Source: Citrobacter youngae (GTDB taxonomy: Bacteria > Pseudomonadota > Gammaproteobacteria > Enterobacterales > Enterobacteriaceae). From it: 64,000 nucleotides of DNA. Below the pieces are notes generated by a model. It saw nothing but the letters and a program-made list of their open reading frames with translations, searched no databases and was not told where the DNA came from. Shown here one piece after another: positions 27,366 through 35,035 of the stretch. Every line of letters begins with the position of its first letter. Positions within the stretch are counted from its first letter, which is position 1. Both the position numbers and the translations under genes were made by a program. The stretch spans positions 186,001 through 250,000 of the forward strand of contig NZ_RPOI01000008.1 in the NCBI RefSeq assembly GCF_003818115.1, in the 5' to 3' direction.

Positions 27366-28277
27366 ATGTTTGGACTTGAAACGCTTGATATATTAATTGG
27401 GATAATGACTGTGTATTTCATGTTTGGGATAGCATGTACCGCGATTGTTGAAGCTATTTCTGCGTGGACCCGTATTCGTAGTCAAAATCTTGACGTGGCG
27501 CTGAGCGAGTTCCTTTCAGGCGATCTGTCTCAAAATCAGCAATTTATTACTCAGTTTTTTGAACATCCGTTAATTCAGTCCCTAAGTAAAGGAAACCAGG
27601 GGCGTCCTTCCTATATTCCCCCAGACATTGTCGCGCAAGTCGTGGAGGCGTTAGTTGTCAGCAAAAGTGCGATGGCAACGCTCTCCGCTGGAGTGAATGC
27701 CATGCCGGGAAATGCCAAAAATAATCGGATCAAAGGCATCCTCGAAACAGTGGTGGCGCAGACGGGCAATAACGCGGCCACGTTTCGCAACGCGGTTGCA
27801 AAACAGTTTGATGCGGTAATGGATCGCGCCTCGGGTTGGTATAAACGAAAAATGCAGACCATCACGTTGATTGTCGCCACCGTTCTGGTTCTTGGGGGGA
27901 ATATTGACACCCTCAACCTTGCGACTGTGCTGGCCTCCAATCCTGATGTTCGAGAAAAAATGGTGGCGATCGCGCAGCAGGAAGTCAATGAGGCGAAAAA
28001 TCAGGCTCAGGACAAGGAGCGCATCGCGACAGCTAAAGGCAAATATAACCACGCGATTGCCGTTATGCAGTCTGCAGGCTTCGAACTGGGCTGGAAAGGA
28101 TGGCCGCAAGGGGGGGCTGAATGGCTGGCAAAAGTGGTGGGCCTGCTGGTGACTATTTTCGCCGTCTCACTCGGCGGACCTTTCTGGTTCGATATTCTTC
28201 AACGGGTTATGCAGGTCCGTTCAACTGGCCCAAAACCAGCAGCACCGGGTAAATCCGACAGTCCGAAAAGTAAGTGA
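27366..28277 (+). CDS. Uncharacterised three-helix membrane protein, first gene of island operon
   Basis: 303 residues. Membrane helix 1 at about 7-30 (DILIGIMTVYFMFGIACTAI), helix 2 at about 167-190 (ITLIVATVLVLGG), helix 3 at about 253-278 (VVGLLVTIFAVSLGGPFWFD). Helices 1 and 2 are separated by a soluble region with FFEHPLIQSLSKGNQGRPSYIP, a motif I associate with a widespread uncharacterised family. Helices 2 and 3 are separated by a charged helical stretch. The tail is Pro/Lys-rich (TGPKPAAPGKSDSPKSK). GAGGGAG precedes the ATG. The next gene starts 34 bases later. Function unknown; a channel, holin-like or scaffold role for the next gene's enzyme is only a guess. Confidence 0.78.
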   Translation: MFGLETLDILIGIMTVYFMFGIACTAIVEAISAWTRIRSQNLDVALSEFLSGDLSQNQQFITQFFEHPLIQSLSKGNQGRPSYIPPDIVAQVVEALVVSKSAMATLSAGVNAMPGNAKNNRIKGILETVVAQTGNNAATFRNAVAKQFDAVMDRASGWYKRKMQTITLIVATVLVLGGNIDTLNLATVLASNPDVREKMVAIAQQEVNEAKNQAQDKERIATAKGKYNHAIAVMQSAGFELGWKGWPQGGAEWLAKVVGLLVTIFAVSLGGPFWFDILQRVMQVRSTGPKPAAPGKSDSPKSK

Positions 28278-28311
28278 AGTGTAACGGTTAACTATCGACA
28301 GAGAGGGCATC

Positions 28312-29691
28312 ATGATACTTACACCCGCACAGAAAAGTCTCTGTGAACGAGTTTTGAATGCGTTTGAAACCGGCTCGGCCGAAGGCGATTACTCGGCTAT
28401 CGCGATATTCCATGATGGTCCTCACGGGATCAGGCAGATCACTTACGGTCGTTCACAAACTACGGAATACAGCAAACTGCAGGATCTGGTGACCCGCTAC
28501 GTTAATGCAAATGGGCGATTCAGTGCCGATCTTGCTCCATATGTTGCAAAGATAGGTAATATCGCACTGGTTGACAATGAACCGTTTAAGGACTTATTAC
28601 GACGAGCAGGGCGCGATGATCCGATAATGAAATCGGTACAGGATCGGTTCTTTGATGAGCGCTACTATCTGCCTGCGCTGAAATGGGCACAGGACTTTGG
28701 TTTTAAAGATGCGCTCTCATTTCTGGTCATCTATGACTCATTTGTTCATAGCGGCACTATTTTGACGTTCTTGCGCGCCCAGTTTCGTGAGGTGCCTCCA
28801 GCCAGTGGCGGTGATGAACGCACCTGGATTTCCCAGTATGTTGAAGTGAGAAATTCATGGTTAGCCAACCATAGCAACCCCGAACTTCATCCTACCGTTT
28901 ATCGTACAAAATGTTTGCGATTTGAAATAGATCGCGGCAACTGGGATCTTTCGCAGGTCCCCATTAACGCTAACGGTATACCCGTCGGGCCCTTACCTGA
29001 TATATCAATCACTCAGACATCGATACCTCCGGTGGAACAACCCAGCGTTCCGTATTTTGGTGAGGAAGCACCCGTTTCTGGTTTTGCGGATAACGCCGCG
29101 TCGATCGCCGCTGACGAGTGGCATTTTTTTGGCGAGCAGCGCTACAACCGCAATGGTGGCCTTCTTCATTCCGGGCACAAAGAGGGTGAGGATGGCTGGT
29201 GGCAACGTGTTGGCCTGTATTGGGCAAAAATCGGGCGGGACGATCTGGACGGGCGAGATCATGACTGGCCGTGGTCGGCGGCGTTCATTTCATGGGCCAT
29301 ACGTCAGGCTGGCGCGGGGGAGCGTTTTTCCTACTCTGCTTCGCATGCGACGTACATCAGCAAATCGATCCGCGACAGAAATCAGGGTAATGCTAAAGCG
29401 TTGTACTGGGGATACAGGCTGAATGAGCGTAAACCGCAGGTGGGGGATTTGGTTTGTTGGGACAGAGACCCCGACAAAGTCGTTGATTACGATCATCAGC
29501 ATCTGGGCAACTACAGCAGTCACACCGACTTAGTTGTTTCCGTAGGCACTAATGAGATTGAAATTATTGGCGGTAATGTTGGTAATTCGGTGACACGACG
29601 CCCGTTGGCGCTCACCGCCGACGGATTCCTTGCCAGCGATGTACAAGGAGGGGAAACGCTGTTTGCCATCATGGGGTATCGCGGAGAGTGA
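28312..29691 (+). CDS. GH46-like (chitosanase fold) plus DUF2272 putative wall hydrolase, no signal peptide
   Basis: 459 residues in two domains. Residues about 5-225 resemble GH46 chitosanases: NAFETG supplies the candidate acid Glu19 and Y27-x7-D35-G-P fits the family pattern Y-x(7)-D-x-[RDP], followed by QITYG. Residues about 255-455 resemble DUF2272 (AADEWHFFGEQRYN, YWAKIGRDDLDGRDHDWPWS, AAFISWAIRQAG, SSHTDLVVSV, IIGGNVGNSVTRR). This has an NlpC/CHAP-like layout with Ser where papain-like folds have Cys. The GH46-like domain starts at residue 5 with no signal peptide or lipobox, so export must be non-Sec or the protein acts inside. A Pro-rich linker joins the domains. GH46 enzymes cut beta-1,4-glucosamine links; the substrate here is not known. 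Confidence 0.8.
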   Translation: MILTPAQKSLCERVLNAFETGSAEGDYSAIAIFHDGPHGIRQITYGRSQTTEYSKLQDLVTRYVNANGRFSADLAPYVAKIGNIALVDNEPFKDLLRRAGRDDPIMKSVQDRFFDERYYLPALKWAQDFGFKDALSFLVIYDSFVHSGTILTFLRAQFREVPPASGGDERTWISQYVEVRNSWLANHSNPELHPTVYRTKCLRFEIDRGNWDLSQVPINANGIPVGPLPDISITQTSIPPVEQPSVPYFGEEAPVSGFADNAASIAADEWHFFGEQRYNRNGGLLHSGHKEGEDGWWQRVGLYWAKIGRDDLDGRDHDWPWSAAFISWAIRQAGAGERFSYSASHATYISKSIRDRNQGNAKALYWGYRLNERKPQVGDLVCWDRDPDKVVDYDHQHLGNYSSHTDLVVSVGTNEIEIIGGNVGNSVTRRPLALTADGFLASDVQGGETLFAIMGYRGE

Positions 29692-29694
29692 AAA

Positions 29695-30147
29695 ATGAAA
29701 CGATCTAATATAGTGCTTAAATACGCTGCCCCGCTAATGTTTTGCACTTTCCTTTTACTGAGTGGGTGTGCCTTATTCGTTTCACACTACGATGCAGGCG
29801 CGTACCAGAACTTCACAAATTTAAAGGCGTTCCACCTTAAATTTCTCGAAGATAATACAGCTAAACCCGGGAATACCTTTGATGAAACTAAGGTAAAGGC
29901 TACTTGCGATACCGGGGACCTCAAGTTCCGTGAGGCGACGGAATATGCTGCAGGCAAACATGATGACTCACGTGTACGGGCTATTCATTACCTCGATAAT
30001 GTCTTTGAGAGTGATTGCCGAATGGCGATGAAGGATAAAAAGTTATTTAGCGTCGTCTATGCGGATGAAAAAACCGATGTAGTTAAGTTGAACTACGATC
30101 TGGCCATTCGGGGAGAAAGTTCCCGTGTGGGGTCTGTTGTAAAATAG
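29695..30147 (+). CDS. Island-operon lipoprotein of unknown function
   Basis: 150 residues. The lipoprotein signal ends in LLLSGCALF (lipobox LSGC, about residues 22-25), so the mature protein is about 126 residues. It contains SHYDAGAYQNFTNLKAFHLK, two cysteines outside the lipobox (ATCDTG and ESDCRM), and is otherwise hydrophilic and mostly helical. The gene starts three bases after the stop of the GH46/DUF2272 gene, so translation is probably coupled. Possible roles are envelope anchor, inhibitor (immunity) or cofactor of that enzyme. No family recognised. Confidence 0.75.
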   Translation: MKRSNIVLKYAAPLMFCTFLLLSGCALFVSHYDAGAYQNFTNLKAFHLKFLEDNTAKPGNTFDETKVKATCDTGDLKFREATEYAAGKHDDSRVRAIHYLDNVFESDCRMAMKDKKLFSVVYADEKTDVVKLNYDLAIRGESSRVGSVVK

Positions 30148-30157
30148 GGGATGAAAA

Positions 30158-30493
30158 ATGTCAGATATTGATGATGCCATGAATGCGATTAAAAATGAGG
30201 TTGCTGAATCCATTAAAGAACAACTGAAAGCGCTCTTGCTCTCGGCAGCAAAAGATACGAATGAGGTAATAAACGATACCGGTAAGAAAATTGCGTACTG
30301 GCTGCGTCTTCGTGGGCAGGGAAAACTGAGTGACAGTGAACTGGAGGCGTTGCTCTACGCCAGAGATCAACTGCTGCGACAATATAAAAACACGGTGGAA
30401 ATTGCAGCAAGAGCTCAGGTTGAGAAGATTGCTATTTCGCTGGTTAATATTGTGCTCGACAAATTATTGGGCATTGCCTTTCATCAGAAATGA
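30158..30493 (+). CDS. Small helical cytoplasmic protein, last gene of island operon
   Basis: 111 residues, no signal or strong membrane helix. Sequence is amphipathic and charged: SDIDDAMNAIKNEVAESIKE, then KLSDSELEALLYARDQLLRQ, then a more hydrophobic end (ISLVNIVLDKLLGIAF). The N-terminal half is a likely coiled coil, and the tail could touch the membrane. It starts ten bases after the lipoprotein stop, preceded by AGGGGATG. No family recognised. Confidence 0.7.
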   Translation: MSDIDDAMNAIKNEVAESIKEQLKALLLSAAKDTNEVINDTGKKIAYWLRLRGQGKLSDSELEALLYARDQLLRQYKNTVEIAARAQVEKIAISLVNIVLDKLLGIAFHQK

Positions 30494-30628
30494 GGCACGG
30501 CATAGGGCTAATAGGGCGAAAAAATGGTCGGTTTTCTGCGCCACTGACGGATGTGGTACAGGGTATCTCACTGAGAGACCACTATTTTTTATTACCCACA
30601 ACCTATAAATATTACATATATTTCAATG

Positions 30629-30650
30629 GTATCTATTCTTAAGGTGGGCA
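30629..30650 (+). repeat. Right copy of the direct repeat bracketing the ldhA-ydbH insert
   Basis: GTATCTATTC through GTGGGCA, 20 of 22 positions identical to 25339-30360's left counterpart at 25339-25360. It lies about 75 bases before ydbH, where backbone synteny resumes. Confidence 0.5.
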
Positions 30651-30723
30651 TGTTTAGCTAAACATGCCACAATACTGGCCTAAACCGGCTTAAATTTTCG
30701 CTAAATCAGGATATTAACTACCC

Positions 30724-33363
30724 ATGAAGGGTAAATATAAAGCCGTTCTGGCACTCCTCTTATTATTGATTCTCGTGCCGCTGACGTTGGTCATGACGCT
30801 TGGCCTGTGGGTTCCCACGCTGGTGGGCGTCTGGTTGCCTGTCGGCACGCGTATTGCGCTGGATGAGAGCCCACGGCTGACACGGCATGGGCTGCATATC
30901 CCGGAACTTCGCTATCTGGTCGATGATTGCCCGCTAGCGCGCATTACTCAGGCAGAGCTCTCTCACCCCAGCCGCTGGTTGCTTAATGTTGGGACAATTG
31001 AGCTCGACTCGGCTTGCCTGGCCAAATTGCCGCAGGCAGAACCCTCGCCGGTAGCGCCAAAAACGCTGGCTGAATGGCAATCAATGCTACCCAATACCTG
31101 GATTAACATCGACAACGTTATTCTCTCTCCATGGCAGGAGTGGCAGGGGAAACTGTCGCTCTCGCTAACGCCCTCTACCCAGCAGCTGCGCTACCAGGGT
31201 GAAAAAGTTAAATTTCAGGGGCGTCTGCACGGACAGAATCTGACGGTAAATGAGCTGGATGTTGCAGCATTTGAAGGGCAGCCGCCGATAAAACTGGTCG
31301 GTGAATTTACCATGCCGCTGGTTCCTGATGGACTACCAGTGAGCGGGCATGCGGTTGCTACTCTGAGCTTGCCGCAGGAGCCAACGCTGGTTGACGCCGA
31401 ACTTGAGTGGCAAGAAAACAGCGGACAACTGATCGTCATGGCACGGGATGCGGCCGATCCGCTTCTCGATCTGCCATGGGAAATAACGCGTCAGCAACTG
31501 ACTATCAGTGACGGTCGCTGGAACTGGCCTTATCAGGGGTTCCCGTTAAGTGGGCGTCTGGGGGTGAAAGTTGAAAACTGGCAGGCCGGTCTGGAAAATG
31601 CCGTGTTGAGTGGGCGTCTGAACATTCTGACGCAAGGCGATGCCGGTAAAGGAAACGCCGTATTAACGTTAGGGCCAGGTAGGCTCGGTGTGGATAGTAG
31701 CGATATGCCGTTACAGTTGATCGGTGAGGCGAAACAGGATGACCTGATCTTCTACGCGAAGTTACCCGCCAGACTTACCGGAAGCCTGATCGATCCGCAG
31801 CTCGCTTTCGAGCCAGGGGCATTGCTGCGTTCCCGTGGGCGAGTCATCGATTCACTCGATATTGACGAAATTCGCTGGCCATTGGCTGGCGTTAAAGTGA
31901 CACAGCGCGGTGTGGATGGGCGTCTGCAGGCCATTTTACGAGCGCATGAGAACCAGATGGGTGACTTTGAGTTACACCTTGATGGTCTGGCCAATGATTT
32001 TCTTCCTGATGCCGGTCGTTGGCAGTGGCGGTATTGGGGCAAAGGCAGTTTTACACCGATGCATGCGCTTTGGGATGTCGCGGGCAAAGGGGAGTGGCAC
32101 GACAACACCCTGAGACTTTTCGACCTCTCGACCGGGTTTGACCAACTGCAATACGGTACCATGAAGGTGGAAAACCCGCGTCTGGTGATGGATGCGCCGA
32201 TTGTGTGGGTCCGTGATGCCGAAAAACCGACGTTTAGCGGTGCGCTTTCGCTCGATGCCGGAAATACACTCTTTAGCGGGGGCAGCGTCTTACCTCCTTC
32301 AACGCTGAAGTTCAGTGTTGAAGGGACTGATCCGACGATTTTTCAGTTCAAAGGTCAACTTCATGCCGGAGCAATTGGTCCTGTACAGTTGAATGGGCGC
32401 TGGGATGGGATCCGCCTGCGTGGCCAGGCCTGGTGGCCAAAACAATCACTCACCGTTTTCCAGCCATTGGTACCACCGGACTGGAAAATGAATCTGCGCG
32501 AAGGTGAACTTTATGCGCAGGTGGCGTTCTCCGCCGCGCCGGAGCAGGGCTTTGAGGCGGGGGGGCACGGTGTACTGAAAGGGGGTAGTGCCTGGATGCC
32601 TGATAACCAAATTAACGGTGTCGATTTTGTGCTGCCGTTTCGTTTTAGCGAAGGCGTATGGCAACTGGGTACGCGGGGGCCGGTGTCATTACGTATTGCG
32701 GAAGTTGTGAATCAGGTTGCTGCGACAAACATCACCGCCGATCTGCAGGGCGGGTATCCCTGGAGTGAAGACAATCCGTTGCTGTTAAGCGATGTCAGCG
32801 CCGAACTATTGGGTGGCAAAGTGGTTATGCAACAACTGCGGATGCCGCAGCACGATCCGGCATTGTTACGGGTGCAGAATATCTCCTCCAGCGAGCTTAT
32901 CAGCGCAGTTAATCCCAAACAATTCGCCATGTCTGGCCCGGTTAGCGGTGCGTTACCGTTATGGCTGGATAACGAAAAGTGGATCATTAAAGACGGCTGG
33001 CTGACCAACCCAGGACCAATGACGTTGCGTATTGATAAGGACACGGCGGATGCCGTCGTCAAAGATAATATGGCGGCGGGTGCGGCCATTAACTGGCTGC
33101 GTTATATGGAAATAAGTCATTCCTGGACGAAAATAAATCTGGATAACCTCGGTGTTTTAACCATGCAGGCAACGGTGACTGGCAACAGTCGGGTGGATGG
33201 CAAAGTGGGAACGGTTAATTTGAATTACACCCACGAGGAAAACGTCTTTACGCTATGGCGCAGTTTGCGTTTTGGCGACAATTTACAGGCATGGCTTGAA
33301 CAAAATGCAGCGCTGCCAGAAACCCATTGCCCGGAAGGCAAGGAATGTGAGGAACAACAATGA
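30724..33363 (+). CDS. ydbH: AsmA-like phospholipid-bridge protein YdbH
   Basis: 879 residues, equal to E. coli. One N-terminal membrane anchor (about 8-30, AVLALLLLLILVPLTLVMTL) and a very long periplasmic beta-groove region. YdbH, TamB and YhdP are the redundant AsmA-like proteins proposed to carry phospholipids from inner to outer membrane. YnbE is its outer-membrane partner and YdbL modulates the pair. The ynbE start overlaps its stop (ATGA), giving a ydbH-ynbE-ydbL operon. Confidence 0.96.
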   Translation: MKGKYKAVLALLLLLILVPLTLVMTLGLWVPTLVGVWLPVGTRIALDESPRLTRHGLHIPELRYLVDDCPLARITQAELSHPSRWLLNVGTIELDSACLAKLPQAEPSPVAPKTLAEWQSMLPNTWINIDNVILSPWQEWQGKLSLSLTPSTQQLRYQGEKVKFQGRLHGQNLTVNELDVAAFEGQPPIKLVGEFTMPLVPDGLPVSGHAVATLSLPQEPTLVDAELEWQENSGQLIVMARDAADPLLDLPWEITRQQLTISDGRWNWPYQGFPLSGRLGVKVENWQAGLENAVLSGRLNILTQGDAGKGNAVLTLGPGRLGVDSSDMPLQLIGEAKQDDLIFYAKLPARLTGSLIDPQLAFEPGALLRSRGRVIDSLDIDEIRWPLAGVKVTQRGVDGRLQAILRAHENQMGDFELHLDGLANDFLPDAGRWQWRYWGKGSFTPMHALWDVAGKGEWHDNTLRLFDLSTGFDQLQYGTMKVENPRLVMDAPIVWVRDAEKPTFSGALSLDAGNTLFSGGSVLPPSTLKFSVEGTDPTIFQFKGQLHAGAIGPVQLNGRWDGIRLRGQAWWPKQSLTVFQPLVPPDWKMNLREGELYAQVAFSAAPEQGFEAGGHGVLKGGSAWMPDNQINGVDFVLPFRFSEGVWQLGTRGPVSLRIAEVVNQVAATNITADLQGGYPWSEDNPLLLSDVSAELLGGKVVMQQLRMPQHDPALLRVQNISSSELISAVNPKQFAMSGPVSGALPLWLDNEKWIIKDGWLTNPGPMTLRIDKDTADAVVKDNMAAGAAINWLRYMEISHSWTKINLDNLGVLTMQATVTGNSRVDGKVGTVNLNYTHEENVFTLWRSLRFGDNLQAWLEQNAALPETHCPEGKECEEQQ

Positions 33364-33551
33364 AAACGATAGCTGCCATGCTGGGACTGCTTGCGTCATC
33401 TCTGCTGGCGGGGTGTACCCCCAGAATCGAAGTGGCTGCGCCTAAAGAGCCCATCACTATCAATATGAACGTCAAAATCGAGCACGAGATCCATATCAAA
33501 GTGGATAAAGACGTCGAGAGTTTACTGAAATCGCGCAGCGATCTGTTCTGA
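33360..33551 (+). CDS. ynbE: Outer-membrane lipoprotein YnbE
   Basis: 63 residues: lipoprotein signal MKTIAAMLGLLASSLLAGCT (lipobox LAGC), then a conserved short mature part (RIEVAAPKEPITINMNVKIE). In E. coli YnbE multimerises and pairs with the C-terminal end of YdbH to complete the lipid bridge. ATG overlaps the ydbH TGA. Confidence 0.95.
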   Translation: MKTIAAMLGLLASSLLAGCTPRIEVAAPKEPITINMNVKIEHEIHIKVDKDVESLLKSRSDLF

Positions 33552-33558
33552 GGTCACG

Positions 33559-33882
33559 ATGAAAAAACAGCTTGTAGCGATCCTGGTGGCGTTAAGTTTT
33601 TTGAGCGGCAACGTATGGGCATTGACGCTGAATGAAGCCAGAACGCAGGGACGGGTGGGCGAAACGCTTAACGGCTATCTTGTAGCGCTGAAAACGGATG
33701 CTGAAACGCAGGCGCTGGTGAATGAGATTAATAAAGCGCGCAACGCCAGCTATCAGCAACTGGCTGAGAGTAACAACATTCCGCCAGATGAAGTGGCGAA
33801 AATGGCCGGACAAAAGCTGGTTGCTCGCGCCAAACCCGGCGAGTATGTACAGGGCATAAATGGGAAATGGTTAAGGAAATAA
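33559..33882 (+). CDS. ydbL: Periplasmic YdbL, modulator of the YdbH-YnbE bridge
   Basis: 107 residues with Sec signal MKKQLVAILVALSFLSGNVWA, then a DUF1318 domain (LTLNEARTQGRVGETLNGYL, AKPGEYVQGINGKW). Starts seven bases after ynbE. Described in E. coli as a chaperone-like factor limiting YnbE multimers. Confidence 0.94.
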   Translation: MKKQLVAILVALSFLSGNVWALTLNEARTQGRVGETLNGYLVALKTDAETQALVNEINKARNASYQQLAESNNIPPDEVAKMAGQKLVARAKPGEYVQGINGKWLRK

Positions 33883-33933
33883 TAATTCATTTCTGAGCAG
33901 GAGCTGACAAGTATTGCATTCACATGAATTATT

Positions 33934-33974
33934 CATCGATATCGCAATAGTTGCCACACAGCATGATATCGATG
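33934..33974. promoter_or_regulatory. Perfect 10-bp inverted repeat upstream of a small ORF
   Basis: CATCGATATC (33934-33943) and GATATCGATG (33965-33974) are exact reverse complements separated by 21 bases. They lie about 40 bases before the small gene at 34015. Each arm also contains smaller palindromes (ATCGAT, GATATC). It could be an operator dyad or mRNA hairpin. No matching regulator is identified. Confidence 0.4.
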
Positions 33975-34014
33975 TTGATATAGTTCCCCTCCGGTAGTGT
34001 CCTGGGGTGAAATC

Positions 34015-34194
34015 ATGTGGCTTTTCAAGTGGTATGTCTGGAATCGTTGGGTATTCAAGCTGTTAAGCCGGGATGTCGCGGAGCCGGAACAATTTTTACA
34101 GCATTGCTGGGAAGAAAATCTGGCGAAGTGCAGGGATTACGCAACCATCTGGCGTGATATTAATCGCATTCACGGGAAGCAGGCAAAGAAGTAA
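34015..34194 (+). CDS. Small basic protein of unknown function
   Basis: 59 residues from ATG (MWLFKWYVWNRWVFKLLSRD), preceded by GGGGTG; a GTG six codons upstream is an alternative. It is rich in Trp (five) and basic residues, with an amphipathic N-terminus that may bind membrane and a hydrophilic C-terminal helix (NLAKCRDYATIWRDINRIHG). No family recognised. It sits between ydbL and azoR, where E. coli carries fea/tyn/paa genes, and ends just before a bidirectional hairpin. Confidence 0.55.
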   Translation: MWLFKWYVWNRWVFKLLSRDVAEPEQFLQHCWEENLAKCRDYATIWRDINRIHGKQAKK

Positions 34195-34196
34195 GA

Positions 34197-34222
34197 ACCC
34201 TCCCACCGGATGGTGAGAGGGT
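34197..34222. terminator. Bidirectional terminator between the small ORF and azoR
   Basis: ACCCTCCCACC-GGAT-GGTGAGAGGGT, an 11-bp stem with one mismatch, between convergent genes. T-tracts are short on both sides. Confidence 0.65.
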
Positions 34223-34228
34223 CAATCA

Positions 34229-34846
<618 letters not shown>

Positions 34847-35035
34847 TTATGTGTTTGAAGGGGATGTGCCCCGTTGCTTGTTGACACTTTATTCACAATC
34901 CTGCCGCAGTGATAGCGCAATATATCGAATCCTATGTTCGAAATTATTGAACAACACATGAAAAGCGCCGATGTGGTACTCTATACCTATCATCTACAAG
35001 AGATTTAACCCGGCAGAGCACTGCCCTCTAACGCT

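Larger units (their letters stand above)
25339..30650. mobile_element. Candidate accessory island between ldhA and ydbH
   Basis: E. coli has ldhA next to ydbH. Here about 5.3 kb lies between them, bounded by an imperfect 22-bp direct repeat. Contents: dead class A beta-lactamase, DUF900 lipoprotein hydrolase on the minus strand, and a four-gene plus-strand operon. No integrase or transposase is visible inside, so the means of acquisition is unknown. The DUF900 gene and its upstream region are AT-rich; the operon itself has host-like composition. Confidence 0.45.
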
